Source: JBBDSJ01 sp040905025
GTDB taxonomy: Bacteria; Pseudomonadota; Gammaproteobacteria; Methylohalomonadales; Methylohalomonadaceae
Reading direction: 5' to 3'
Length of the DNA stretch: 64,000 bases
Assembly: GCA_040905025.1 (NCBI GenBank)
Contig: JBBDSJ010000122.1
Span: 15,476-79,475 of the forward strand
Part shown: positions 26,844-35,842 of the stretch, in pieces
Numbering within the stretch: position 1 is the stretch's first letter
Layout: each line of letters begins with the position of its first letter
Notes under the pieces: generated by a model
The model's input: only the letters and a program-made list of their open reading frames with translations
Database searches by the model: none
Told to the model about the DNA's origin: nothing
Program-made: the position numbers and the translations under genes

Positions 26844-27929
26844 CTAGCGAATCTTCAGGCTCGCCAGTCCGATCAAAACCAGAATGACAGTGATAATCCA
26901 GAAGCGCACAATCACGCGCGGCTCGGGCCAGCCCTTGAGTTCGTAGTGATGATGCAGCGGCGCCATGCGGAAGATGCGTTTGCCGGTCAGCTTGAACGAA
27001 GCCACCTGCAAGATGACGGAAACGGTTTCGATCACAAACACGCCACCCATGATGAACAGCACCAGTTCCTGCTGCACCATTACCGCAACGACACCGAGTG
27101 CTGCACCCAGCGCCAGGGCACCGATATCACCCATAAAGACCTGGGCCGGATACGTGTTAAACCAGAGAAACCCGAGGCCGGCACCGACAATGGCACCACA
27201 GAAAATGGCCAGTTCACCGGTACCGGGGATATACGGAATATCAAGATAATCAGCGAAGCGGATATTGCCGCCCACATAGGCAAAGATCGCCAGCGCACCG
27301 GCGACCATAACCGTAGGCAATATCGCCAGACCATCAAGACCATCGGTCAGATTGACGGCGTTGCTGGTACCAACGATGACGAAATAGGTAAGCAGAATAA
27401 AACCGAGCATCCCCAGTTCGATACTGAAGGACTTGACGAACGGGATCAGCAGTTCCGTTTCTGCCGCGGAGCCCGCTGAATAGTAAAGATACAAGGCCGC
27501 TGCGAGTCCGAACAATGATTGCCAGAAATATTTCCAGCGTGCTGATAAACCATTTGGATCACGGTTAACCACTTTCCGGTAGTCATCAACCCAGCCCACT
27601 ACGCCAAACAGCAGTGTCGTCATCAAGGCGACCCAGATAAACCGGTTGGTCAAATCAGCCCAGCATAATGTACTGATGCTGATTGAAATCAATATCAATG
27701 CACCGCCCATGGTCGGCGTACCGGCCTTGACGAGATGCGACTGCGGACCATCATCGCGCACACTCTGACCGATTTGATAGGTAGTTAAATGCCGAATCAG
27801 GTAAGGCCCGACCAGCAACGCTATCAACAACGACGTCAGTACACCGAGAATTGTGCGCAGGGTCAGATACTGGAATACATTAAAGCCGGTATGCCAATGG
27901 GTCAGGTATTCGGTCAGCCACAGCAACAT
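26844..27929 (-). CDS. mraY: Phospho-N-acetylmuramoyl-pentapeptide transferase MraY
   Basis: Integral membrane enzyme transferring phospho-MurNAc-pentapeptide to undecaprenyl phosphate, making lipid I. From ATG 27929 (MLLWLTEYL) it is 361 residues, matching the family. A longer frame to 27998 would run into murF and is unlikely. The catalytic motifs VDDYRKV, NAVNLTDGLDGLA and the C-terminal MAPLHHHYELKGWPE are present. One base separates the start from the murF stop. Confidence 0.98.
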   Translation of the reverse strand: MLLWLTEYLTHWHTGFNVFQYLTLRTILGVLTSLLIALLVGPYLIRHLTTYQIGQSVRDDGPQSHLVKAGTPTMGGALILISISISTLCWADLTNRFIWVALMTTLLFGVVGWVDDYRKVVNRDPNGLSARWKYFWQSLFGLAAALYLYYSAGSAAETELLIPFVKSFSIELGMLGFILLTYFVIVGTSNAVNLTDGLDGLAILPTVMVAGALAIFAYVGGNIRFADYLDIPYIPGTGELAIFCGAIVGAGLGFLWFNTYPAQVFMGDIGALALGAALGVVAVMVQQELVLFIMGGVFVIETVSVILQVASFKLTGKRIFRMAPLHHHYELKGWPEPRVIVRFWIITVILVLIGLASLKIR

Positions 27930-27930
27930 G

Positions 27931-29283
27931 TCAACTTGCCGCCAGCCGTTGTGCGGCAATAACACGTTCCATCCGGCTTGAACGCGAACCTTTGACAAGC
28001 ATGACTACACCGGCGGCAAGTTCTTCGGTCAGTGCTGCATTCAATGCATCAACATCACTGTAATGCCGGCCACCGGCACCAAAGGCATCGACTGCCGCAC
28101 GACTCAGTTCACCGACACCATATAAACGCTCCACACCAAGTGCCCGCGCCTGTTCACCGGCAGCCGCATGCAGCGCTTCCGCTTCAGCACCGAGCTCACC
28201 CATATCTCCCAGCACCAGCCACGGACGTGCCGGCAATGCGACCAGCACTTCCAGTGCGGCACGCAGCGAACCGGGATTGGCGTTGTAGGTGTCATCCAGT
28301 ATCAGACTGCCGTTACGACCGGCCACCCGCACCAGCCGCCCGGCGACCGGCTGCAACCGGGCAAGACGTGCCGCAATGACCGGCGTTGCAATACCCAGTG
28401 CCGTCGCCGCCGCAGCTGCGGCCAGTGCATTCATAATGTTATGCTGGCCTGCCAGCGGCAACTGCACATCAGCACTACCTGCAGGTGTCACCAGTTCGAA
28501 TTGACTGCTGGCATCGGCATTGAAATTTATATTTCCGGCGTAAACATCGGCTGATTGCTGCAGCCCGAACAGTAACTGTTTTTTGCCCCGGCTTAACTGC
28601 AACCAGAGTTCAGCATAATCATCATCGGCGTTAATCACTGCGGTACCATTGGCAGCAAGACCCGAGTAGATTTCCGCCTTGGCGCGGGCGACGCCTTCAA
28701 TACTGCCAAAACCCTCCAGATGCGCCGGCGCACATTGCGTGATCAATGCCACCGCCGGCTGTGCGATCTGAACCAGTCCGGCGATTTCACCGGCATGATT
28801 CGCCCCCATTTCAATCACGGCATATTTATGTTCGGCACCGAGCCGGAACAATGTCAGCGGCACACCGATATCATTGTTCAGATTGCCCTGCGTTGCTAGT
28901 ACATCGTCCTTGCTGCCGAGAATGTGGCTTAACATTTCCTTGACCGTGGTTTTGCCATTACTGCCAGTCACCGCCACAACGGGCAGCTTGAACCGTCGCC
29001 GCCAGTCAGTGGCAAGCTGGCCAAGCGCAGCACGGGTATCGGTGACATGCACAGCCGGTAATTCTGTATTGACTTCATGATCGAGCAGCAATGCTGCTGC
29101 ACCGGCGTCCCGGGCACGATCGACGAACGTATGGCCATCAAAGTTCTCGCCATGCAGCGCGACAAACAGTTCACCACCATGCAACTGGCGGCTGTCGGTG
29201 CTGACACCGTTAAATACGACATCGTCACCGAGCGACTGGCCGTTCAGCACCTGTGCCAGTTCATGCGTCTGCATCGTAATCAT
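27931..29283 (-). CDS. murF: UDP-MurNAc-tripeptide--D-Ala-D-Ala ligase MurF
   Basis: Last Mur ligase; adds the Ddl dipeptide. The ATP loop VTGSNGKTTVKEML is near residue 110 and the C-terminal DDTYNANPGS region near 310. I start at ATG 29283, which overlaps the murE stop by ATGA (450 aa). ATG 29301 (456 aa) and ATG 29274 are alternatives, and none of the three has a clear Shine-Dalgarno. Length and motifs are normal. Confidence 0.97.
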   Translation of the reverse strand: MITMQTHELAQVLNGQSLGDDVVFNGVSTDSRQLHGGELFVALHGENFDGHTFVDRARDAGAAALLLDHEVNTELPAVHVTDTRAALGQLATDWRRRFKLPVVAVTGSNGKTTVKEMLSHILGSKDDVLATQGNLNNDIGVPLTLFRLGAEHKYAVIEMGANHAGEIAGLVQIAQPAVALITQCAPAHLEGFGSIEGVARAKAEIYSGLAANGTAVINADDDYAELWLQLSRGKKQLLFGLQQSADVYAGNINFNADASSQFELVTPAGSADVQLPLAGQHNIMNALAAAAAATALGIATPVIAARLARLQPVAGRLVRVAGRNGSLILDDTYNANPGSLRAALEVLVALPARPWLVLGDMGELGAEAEALHAAAGEQARALGVERLYGVGELSRAAVDAFGAGGRHYSDVDALNAALTEELAAGVVMLVKGSRSSRMERVIAAQRLAAS

Positions 29284-30773
29284 GAAGTTGTCTGCAAACA
29301 TGTTTGCACGACATCCTGATCACTGAAGGGCAAACGTTGACCGGCGATCTCCTGATACTGTTCATGACCCTTACCGGCAATCAATACAATGTCATCTGTT
29401 GTTGCCGCATCAATAGCCTGTTGAATCGCTGACTTGCGATCCAGTATCTGGCTGGTATTTTGTTGCACCTCTATACCGCACAGAATGTCGGCAATGATTT
29501 GTTCCGGCGCTTCATGCCGCGGGTTATCACTGGTCAGAATAATCTTGTCTGCATACGCCCCGGCGGCCGCGCCCATTAACGGCCGTTTGCCCTTGTCCCG
29601 ATCACCGCCACAACCAAACACACACCAGAGCCGGCCATGGCATTGCGATTTGAGTGCTTGCAATGTCTGCACCAGGGCATCAGGTGTATGCGCATAATCC
29701 ACCACTACCAGTGGGCTGTTGGCATGACCAAAGCGCTGCATACGCCCGGTCGGTGCGCGCAATTGTTCGAGACTGGTGCAGATATCTGTAAAGGCAAGTC
29801 CGTGCAAACCCAGTGCAGCCGTTGTCGCCAGCACATTCGAAATATTGAAACGTCCGGCCAGTGGCACCTTGAGATCACTGTTGCCCCAGGGTGTATGCAG
29901 CCGCAGTGTCATGCCAGCGCGTGACTCTGCCAACAGCTCACCGCGTATGTCAGCATCGGCCTGCAGAGCGTAAGTAATAACCTTGACGCGGCCACGCAAT
30001 TCAGCCGCCCAGGCACGACCATAGTCATCGTCGACATTCAACACGGCATGCTGTAGGTCCGGTTGTACAAACAAGCGCCGTTTGGCAGCAGCGTAGTCGG
30101 CCATGTCAGCATGGTAATCAAGATGATCGCGACTGATATTGGTCAGCACCGCCGTATTGAACTGCACGGCATTGACCCGGCCTTGTACCAATGCATGGGA
30201 TGACACTTCCAATGCGGCATAACGCTGACCCGAGGCCGCCAGATCCGCCAGCATGGCCTGCAACGTTACGGGATCCGGTGTAGTCGTCAGCGCTGGTTGT
30301 AACCGGCCATAAACACCATAGCCCAGAGTGCCGAACAGACCGCAGCCATGCTGATGTTCAGTCAACGCTTGCGCGATGTAATGACTTACGCTGGTTTTAC
30401 CGTTGGTGCCGGTAATACCAATCAACTCCAGTGCCCGGTCCGGATGGCCATAAAAACGTGCCGCGATCAGACTGAGCTGTTGCGCAAGTCCGGGCACAAC
30501 CACGACCGGCACGGCCAAATGTGCCTGTTGCAACAAGGTTGGCAGGGCATCCTCAACCACCACGGCGATCGCACCGGCCTTGATGGCGGCCGGAATAAAT
30601 GCGCGGCCGTCATGTTGCGCACCGCGACAGGCCAGGAACACATCCCCGGGCTGCACCCGGCGGCTGTCGAGCGCGAGACCACTGACCGCCCGCGCGGGTA
30701 CGTTAGCGTCAGCAAGATCAGCCAGCAACAATGTCAGGTTCATGCCGTCTTGTGTTTTCTGCGCGGCCATCAT
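29280..30773 (-). CDS. murE: UDP-MurNAc-dipeptide--meso-diaminopimelate ligase MurE
   Basis: Third Mur ligase. The ATP loop GTNGKTS is at 122-128, and the substrate-selecting motif DNPR at 416-419 marks a meso-diaminopimelate-adding enzyme, so the organism should have Gram-negative A1-gamma peptidoglycan. The 497-residue protein is full length. ATG 30773 overlaps the ftsI stop in ATGA. Confidence 0.98.
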   Translation of the reverse strand: MMAAQKTQDGMNLTLLLADLADANVPARAVSGLALDSRRVQPGDVFLACRGAQHDGRAFIPAAIKAGAIAVVVEDALPTLLQQAHLAVPVVVVPGLAQQLSLIAARFYGHPDRALELIGITGTNGKTSVSHYIAQALTEHQHGCGLFGTLGYGVYGRLQPALTTTPDPVTLQAMLADLAASGQRYAALEVSSHALVQGRVNAVQFNTAVLTNISRDHLDYHADMADYAAAKRRLFVQPDLQHAVLNVDDDYGRAWAAELRGRVKVITYALQADADIRGELLAESRAGMTLRLHTPWGNSDLKVPLAGRFNISNVLATTAALGLHGLAFTDICTSLEQLRAPTGRMQRFGHANSPLVVVDYAHTPDALVQTLQALKSQCHGRLWCVFGCGGDRDKGKRPLMGAAAGAYADKIILTSDNPRHEAPEQIIADILCGIEVQQNTSQILDRKSAIQQAIDAATTDDIVLIAGKGHEQYQEIAGQRLPFSDQDVVQTCLQTTS

Positions 30774-32539
30774 TGCACGCGCTCCGTTGTTTCATGCTTG
30801 TCCGGATGCTGGGCGAGGATGCGGCTATGGCGTTTCAATGTTGGCAGATCATCCGGCGGCAGATTCAGCAACCGTAATGCATCAGCCATGACCTTGCCGA
30901 ACACCGGTGCGGCCACCTGACCGCCGTAATACACACCGGTCTGCGGTTCATCAATCACGACCACCAATGCCAGCCGCGGATCACTGACCGGCGCAACCCC
31001 GGCAAACATTGACATATAACGATCCGGCGCATAACCGCCGACCGCAATTTTATGTACCGTGCCGGTCTTGCCGGCAACACGATAACCTTTCACTTGCGCG
31101 CGGGTGCCTGTGCCGCCGGTAAGCGTCGCATGTTCAAGCATTTCGAGTACTTGCCGGGCGACAGCCGGGTCAATCACCTGCTGGCCGGAAACCGGCTCTG
31201 CCTGATCTGCAGTTTCCTTGCGTAACAACGAAACCGGCCGTGCAATACCACCGGCAGCCAGCGTTGCGTAAGCTTGCGCCAATTGCAAAGGTGTAATCGA
31301 TAACCCGTAACCGAACGCAGCCGTGACCAGTTCGACGTCCGACCAGCCCGCCGGTGCCGCCAGCCGGCCGCCGGCCTCGCCCGGAAAACCGGTACCGGTA
31401 ATGCGGCCCAGGCCCAGACGATCAAACATGTTCCAGATGATTTCCGGCTGCAGCGTCAATGCAATCTTGCTGATACCGACATTACTGGATTTAACCAGAA
31501 TGCCGGTCAGATTCAGTTCGCCATAATTATTGATATCGCGAATAGTGTGGTCAGCCACCTTGATAAAGCCCGGTGCTGTATTGATAACCTGATCACTGAC
31601 AAACTGGCCGGATTCAAGCGCCGCTGCAATCGTAAACGGCTTTAATGTTGAGCCGGGTTCCAGCAAATCGGTCAACGCACGATTGCGCAAGGCTTCGTTT
31701 TTAAGACCGGCACGATTATTCGGGTTGTAGGATGGCTGATTGGCAAGCGCCAGTACTTCACCAGTAGTCACATCCAGTAACACGATAGAACCGGAGTGCG
31801 CGTTATTGCGGACAATGGCCGACTTGAGTTCGAGATAGGCCAGATATTGAATGCGCCGGTCAATACTCAGTACCAGATCGCGGCCGGGTTTCGATGAACG
31901 AATACTCTCAACATTTTCCACTGTACGACCGAGTCGATCCTTCAATACACGCTTGGCGCCCGGCGTACCCTGCAACCAGTCGTTATAAGCCAGTTCAAGA
32001 CCTTCCTGACCGCGATCATCAATATTGTTGAAACCGATCAAGTGTGCAGTCACTTCACCGCTTGGATAATAACGCCGGTACTCCGGTTGCGTATAAATGC
32101 CCGGCAGTTCCAGTGCCCGCACCTGCTCAACCAGTTCAGGATCCGCATGACGTTTCAGGTAAACAAATTCGCGGTTGCGTCGCTCCTGCAACAAACGTTG
32201 TAATTCAGGTTTGCTGTAACCAAGCAATTGGGCCAGCTCATCGAGTTGCGGCGCACCGATTAATTGCCGTGGCGTTGTCCAGATAGATTCCACCGCCGTG
32301 CTGATCGCCAGCGGTTCGCCATAGCGATCAGTAATCATGCCGCGATGTGCGGGAATATCAACTACCCGCAATGCCCGTGCATCACCGTGCTGACGCAGAA
32401 AATCCTTGTGCTTGATTTGCAAGTCGGCCGTGCGCCAACCCAGCACGGCTACCACGCCGGTAAACACCAGCAACACCAGCCAGCGGCGCATTGGATAGTC
32501 GCGGCTCTGCGCTTGTTGTTGGCCCGGGCGTTCGTTCAT
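30770..32539 (-). CDS. ftsI: Septal transpeptidase FtsI (PBP3)
   Basis: Class B penicillin-binding protein cross-linking septal peptidoglycan with FtsW. The 589-residue protein has one N-terminal membrane helix (about 20-38), a pedestal domain (about 55-215) and a transpeptidase domain with the three active-site motifs: S297-TLK, S351-S-N and K491-TG. All key residues are intact. It overlaps ftsL and murE by four bases each. Confidence 0.98.
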   Translation of the reverse strand: MNERPGQQQAQSRDYPMRRWLVLLVFTGVVAVLGWRTADLQIKHKDFLRQHGDARALRVVDIPAHRGMITDRYGEPLAISTAVESIWTTPRQLIGAPQLDELAQLLGYSKPELQRLLQERRNREFVYLKRHADPELVEQVRALELPGIYTQPEYRRYYPSGEVTAHLIGFNNIDDRGQEGLELAYNDWLQGTPGAKRVLKDRLGRTVENVESIRSSKPGRDLVLSIDRRIQYLAYLELKSAIVRNNAHSGSIVLLDVTTGEVLALANQPSYNPNNRAGLKNEALRNRALTDLLEPGSTLKPFTIAAALESGQFVSDQVINTAPGFIKVADHTIRDINNYGELNLTGILVKSSNVGISKIALTLQPEIIWNMFDRLGLGRITGTGFPGEAGGRLAAPAGWSDVELVTAAFGYGLSITPLQLAQAYATLAAGGIARPVSLLRKETADQAEPVSGQQVIDPAVARQVLEMLEHATLTGGTGTRAQVKGYRVAGKTGTVHKIAVGGYAPDRYMSMFAGVAPVSDPRLALVVVIDEPQTGVYYGGQVAAPVFGKVMADALRLLNLPPDDLPTLKRHSRILAQHPDKHETTERVQ

Positions 32540-32799
32540 TGCGGCACCAGCACCAGTTGTTCCGGCGTGGGTGTGCGCATTTCCAGTTCATTACGCACGA
32601 CGCCTTCAACCCGGCTTGCCATCGCCCAGGTACTTTGTTCCAGTTGCAGGCGGCCCCATTCCTCATTCAGCTGATCACGGGTTTGCTCCAGCGTCTGGAT
32701 TTCAATAAATGTATGCCGGGCATCATGCCGGGCGACGACCACCGCTATCGCCGACACGGAAACTGCGATGAGTAACAAACCGGGAAAGATCAGCTTCAT
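32536..32799 (-). CDS. ftsL: Cell division protein FtsL
   Basis: Small bitopic divisome protein (87 aa) that pairs with FtsB through a periplasmic coiled coil and activates FtsWI. One membrane helix (about 2-22) is followed by a leucine-rich coiled coil (IEIQTLEQTRDQLNEEWGRLQLEQ). The sequence is poorly conserved, as usual, but position between rsmH and ftsI and architecture are clear. Confidence 0.93.
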   Translation of the reverse strand: MKLIFPGLLLIAVSVSAIAVVVARHDARHTFIEIQTLEQTRDQLNEEWGRLQLEQSTWAMASRVEGVVRNELEMRTPTPEQLVLVPQ

Positions 32800-33734
32800 G
32801 CCGCAAGCCGCTCGGCTACCCGCAGCACGGCACTGCGCGCGCGCGGATTGTGACTGACCTCGACCGTGCTGGCACGTTGCGCCCCGCCGACCAGTTTCAG
32901 TGTCGGCTGCAGGGCACTGGCCGGGACCGGCAAATCCGGTGGAAACGGATCGCCACGGCTTTGCTCGCGCAGAAAACGTTTGACGATCCGATCTTCCAGT
33001 GAATGAAAACTGATCACGACCAGACGGCCAGCCGGTGCCAGCACGGCCAATGCCTGCGGCAACACAGCCTCGAGTTCCTGCAATTCCTGATTGATGTAAA
33101 TCCGAATGGCCTGGAACGTTTTTGTGGCCGGATGCCGGCCGGGTTCACGCGCCGGTGCAACTTCGGCAATCAAGGCCGCCAGTTCAGCAGTGGTATGCAG
33201 CGGTCGTGCTGCCAGTAGCGCACGCACAATGCGGCGTGCCTGCGGCTCTTCGCCGTAGCGTTTGAGGATATGCACAATGTCGCCCGGCTCGGCATTATTT
33301 AACCAGTCCGCAGCAGATACACCGCTGGTTGGATCCATGCGCATATCAAGCGGACCATCATGCTGGAAGCTGAAGCCACGCGCAGGGTCGTCGAACTGTG
33401 GTGATGACACACCCAGATCAAGTAACACACCATTGACTTTACCCTGCATGCCCACTGTTTCAACTTGCGCCTGCAAATGACTGAAGGAACCCTGTACGAC
33501 CTGAATTCTGTTGTCGTCAGCAAACTGCTGTGCGGCCCAGGCAACGGCTGCCGGATCGCGATCCAGTGCCAGTACCTGGCCTGCGTCGCCCAGTTGCGCG
33601 AGGATTGCCGCGCTGTGACCACCACGGCCAAATGTCGCATCGACATAAAAGCCGGCGGCACGAACGCTCAAACCGGCGAGCACCTCGTCCAGCATGACCG
33701 GCGTATGCGGTGCTTTTACGGCCGCGGCATTCAC
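32796..33734 (-). CDS. rsmH: 16S rRNA (cytosine1402-N4)-methyltransferase RsmH
   Basis: AdoMet-dependent methyltransferase acting on C1402 in the ribosomal P site; it works on the same nucleotide as RsmI, also in this window. I choose GTG 33734 (312 aa), which places the conserved HTPVMLDEVL about ten residues from the N-terminus and gives the standard length. The frame continues upstream to 33827 but would lie inside mraZ. The AdoMet motif DATFGRGGHSAAIL is near residue 32. Confidence 0.95.
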   Translation of the reverse strand: MNAAAVKAPHTPVMLDEVLAGLSVRAAGFYVDATFGRGGHSAAILAQLGDAGQVLALDRDPAAVAWAAQQFADDNRIQVVQGSFSHLQAQVETVGMQGKVNGVLLDLGVSSPQFDDPARGFSFQHDGPLDMRMDPTSGVSAADWLNNAEPGDIVHILKRYGEEPQARRIVRALLAARPLHTTAELAALIAEVAPAREPGRHPATKTFQAIRIYINQELQELEAVLPQALAVLAPAGRLVVISFHSLEDRIVKRFLREQSRGDPFPPDLPVPASALQPTLKLVGGAQRASTVEVSHNPRARSAVLRVAERLAA

Positions 33735-33768
33735 GCTGTCAGGATCACCGCTTGTCAAAGCCCGCTTG

Positions 33769-34227
33769 TCATAGCGATAACGACCGCAGCGCTTCGGGTG
33801 TCTCGCCCGTATCGCTGCCAATCGCATTCAGCCATTGTTCCCGCTGTGCGTTCCAGACCGCCGCATCCCAGAGTTCGAACTTGTTGCCCTGACCAAGCAG
33901 AATGATGTCCTTGCCCAGCCCGGCATAACTGCGTAATTCCTGCGGGATCAGAATGCGGCCCTGGGCGTCGAGTTGGCAGTCACTCGCGTAACCGCGCATC
34001 ATCTGCTTGGTACGCCGGCTCTGGGTATCAAAATCAGAAAGACTTGCCAGCTTTGCTTCAATAAGTTCCCATTCCGGCAACGGATACAACCACAGGGATT
34101 GATCCAGCGGGCTGAGCGTCAACACCAGATGGCCGTCGGCCAGCACCGACAATCGCTCGCGAAAGCGACTCGGCACGGCGACACGCCCTTTGCTGTCGAT
34201 ACTGATTGAACTCAAGCCCCGAAACAC
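33769..34227 (-). CDS. mraZ: Transcriptional regulator MraZ
   Basis: AbrB-like DNA-binding protein that binds repeated TGGG boxes upstream of its own gene and represses the dcw operon. The 152 residues carry two MraZ domains with the motifs DSKGRVAVPSRFR (about 10-22) and DAQGRILIPQELR (about 85-97). A clear Shine-Dalgarno (AGGAGAGG) precedes ATG 34227. Matching boxes are visible just upstream, supporting autoregulation. Confidence 0.97.
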   Translation of the reverse strand: MFRGLSSISIDSKGRVAVPSRFRERLSVLADGHLVLTLSPLDQSLWLYPLPEWELIEAKLASLSDFDTQSRRTKQMMRGYASDCQLDAQGRILIPQELRSYAGLGKDIILLGQGNKFELWDAAVWNAQREQWLNAIGSDTGETPEALRSLSL

Positions 34228-34253
34228 ATCCCTCTCCTGTCATAACCGGCAAA

Positions 34254-34281
34254 ACCACAATTTCCCACGTTTCCCCACCCA
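34254..34281 (-). promoter_or_regulatory. MraZ-box operator (TGGG direct repeats, 10-bp period)
   Basis: On the minus strand TGGG occurs at 34277-34274 and 34267-34264, with a degenerate TGGT at 34257-34254: three boxes exactly ten bases apart. A further TGGG abuts at 34281-34278. Helically phased TGGG boxes are the known MraZ target, and these lie between the predicted -10 box and the mraZ ribosome-binding site. Confidence 0.75.
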
Positions 34282-34285
34282 ACAA

Positions 34286-34315
34286 ACTATAGGAACTGAG
34301 CAGGTCAAGTGTCAA
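34286..34315 (-). promoter_or_regulatory. Sigma70-type promoter of mraZ and the dcw cluster
   Basis: Minus-strand TTGACA (34315-34310) and TATAGT (34291-34286) are separated by 18 bases. The predicted start is about 50 bases before the mraZ ATG and next to the MraZ boxes. It is the best promoter match in the window, at the expected place for the long dcw transcript. Confidence 0.75.
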
Positions 34316-34585
34316 GCAGACTTTTGCTTTTCGCGATGGAAATCTCGCTTTTTTTACAATCACTTAGCGGCAAAACTGTAAGCGGGAACAGCACTCGGAA
34401 GGAAGGTTTTAAAGGAACTTTATCTATATCATGACTTTGACATCTGCACTTAAAGCAAAGTCTTAGAAGTAGGCCTGAATTCAAATATTTAGTGGGAATA
34501 TTTTGAAAAGCATGCGGGCTTTGCCCCGATCGAAGACAAATTATTGCGAATACAGGTATTTCACAACGAATCGGGAAGAAAAAAC
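34316..34585. other. Gap between rnpB and the mraZ promoter: small hairpins only
   Basis: About 270 bases with no credible gene. It is locally AT-rich and holds a stem-loop with 7-bp arms (GACTTTG 34433-34439, CAAAGTC 34456-34462), an imperfect inverted repeat (TCAAATATT / AATATTTTGA, about 34480-34505) and, beside rnpB, a T run (minus strand, 34584-34579) that probably belongs to rnpB termination. Confidence 0.5.
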
Positions 34586-34942
34586 GGGAAGTCAGCCGGT
34601 AAGCCGGGTTCTGTCGGGGGCAATCATTCCTCTGGGATGCATGTCGCCATGCACCTCTAGCGACCTACCCGGGGACAGCGCGGGCCACGCCTCGCACCGA
34701 AGTGCTGGTCCCCCTATTTGGTCTTGCTCCGGGTGGGGTTTACCCTGCCACGCCGATTACCCGGCGCGCGGTGCGCTCTTACCGCACCATTTCACCCTTA
34801 CCGATCCGAAAACCGGCGGTATATTTTCTGTGGCACTGGCCGTCGGCTCACGCCGCCCAGACGTTATCTGGCACCCTGCCCTGCGGAGCCCGGACTTTCC
34901 TCCCGCCAGTAAACTGACGCGCGATTGCCAGGCTGACTTCCC
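34586..34942 (-). ncRNA. rnpB: RNase P RNA (bacterial type A)
   Basis: Catalytic RNA that matures tRNA 5' ends with the RnpA protein. Read on the minus strand, the 5' end GGGAAGTCAGCC (34942-34931) pairs with the 3' end GGCTGACTTCCC (34597-34586) as helix P1. Universal blocks are easily seen: GAGGAAAGTCCGGGCTCC, CAGGGTGCCAG, GGTAAGGGTGAAA, GGTAAGAGCGCACCG, CACCCGGAGCAAG, CCAAATAGGGG and CCCGGGTAGG near the 3' side. Length about 357 nt is normal. A T run (34584-34579) directly follows the 3' end. It lies between rsmI and mraZ, as in Pseudomonas. Confidence 0.97.
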
Positions 34943-34986
34943 GCGCGCACAGTGTCGCGAAAAGCAGCCAGCGCAACAAGCGTTAT

Positions 34987-35838
34987 TCAGTCTGCGGACG
35001 TTTCGCGCTGAATCTCCACTGCCAGTGGATACAGGCTATTGCGCGGCTGGCCGGTCAACTCCTGTGCAATCGCGGTCGCTGTTTTCACCGGTAAATGCTG
35101 CAATAACAACCGCAATAGCGGCGTTGGATCATCTGCCGGGCGGCTAGCGGTATTGCCCGCGACCACCAGCACAAATTCACCCTGCAGGCGCCTGGCATCG
35201 GCCAGCAGCCAGGCGCGAATATCGGTAAACGTGCCACGTTGTATCTGTTCAAACTGTTTGGTCAGTTCTTTCGCCAGTGTCACCGGACGCTGAGTGCCAA
35301 ATATCGTCGCCATATCATCGAGGCATTCCAGTAAACGATGCGGGCTTTCATAGAACACCAGCGTGCGCGGCTCAATAGCCAGTTCGGCCAACCGTTTTTG
35401 CCGGGCCCCGGCTTTGGCCGGCAGGTAACCTTCAAACACAAACCGATCGGTAGGTTGACCTGCCACTGACAGCGCGGTGATCACGGCACTCGGTCCCGGG
35501 ATCGGTACCAGCGTAATACCGGCGGCCAGTGCGGCATTGACCAGACGATAACCCGGGTCACTAATCAAGGGTGTGCCAGCATCAGATATCAGTGCGAATT
35601 GCTCACCACGTTGCAGGCGTTGAATCAATGCCGCCGTGCGTGCATCTTCGTTATGCTCATGCAAGGCCAGCAATGGCGTCTGAATGCCAAAATGACTCAG
35701 CAGCTTGCTGCTGTGGCGGGTGTCCTCGGCCAGAATCAAATCAACTCCGGCGAGCACCTGACGGGCACGCTCACTGGTATCGGCCAGATTGCCGATTGGT
35801 GTCGCGACAATATGCAGAATACCTGGTTGCGCTGCCAT
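34987..35838 (-). CDS. rsmI: 16S rRNA (cytidine1402-2'-O)-methyltransferase RsmI
   Basis: Tetrapyrrole-methylase-fold enzyme that 2'-O-methylates C1402, the nucleotide N4-methylated by RsmH. The 283-residue protein has the family motifs IVATPIGNLADTSERA near the start, EDTRHSSKLLSHFGI, SDAGTPLISDPGYRLV and the GPSAVITAL segment. In many gammaproteobacteria rsmI directly diverges from lpoA; here an MscS-type gene sits between them, five bases upstream of rsmI. Confidence 0.97.
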   Translation of the reverse strand: MAAQPGILHIVATPIGNLADTSERARQVLAGVDLILAEDTRHSSKLLSHFGIQTPLLALHEHNEDARTAALIQRLQRGEQFALISDAGTPLISDPGYRLVNAALAAGITLVPIPGPSAVITALSVAGQPTDRFVFEGYLPAKAGARQKRLAELAIEPRTLVFYESPHRLLECLDDMATIFGTQRPVTLAKELTKQFEQIQRGTFTDIRAWLLADARRLQGEFVLVVAGNTASRPADDPTPLLRLLLQHLPVKTATAIAQELTGQPRNSLYPLAVEIQRETSAD

Positions 35839-35842
35839 CAGT

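Noticed and set aside
34503..35147. Open reading frame of 214 codons on the plus strand
   Set aside because: It runs antisense across the RNase P RNA gene and into rsmI; conserved RNA blocks explain the sequence, and such ORFs over rnpB are a common false call.
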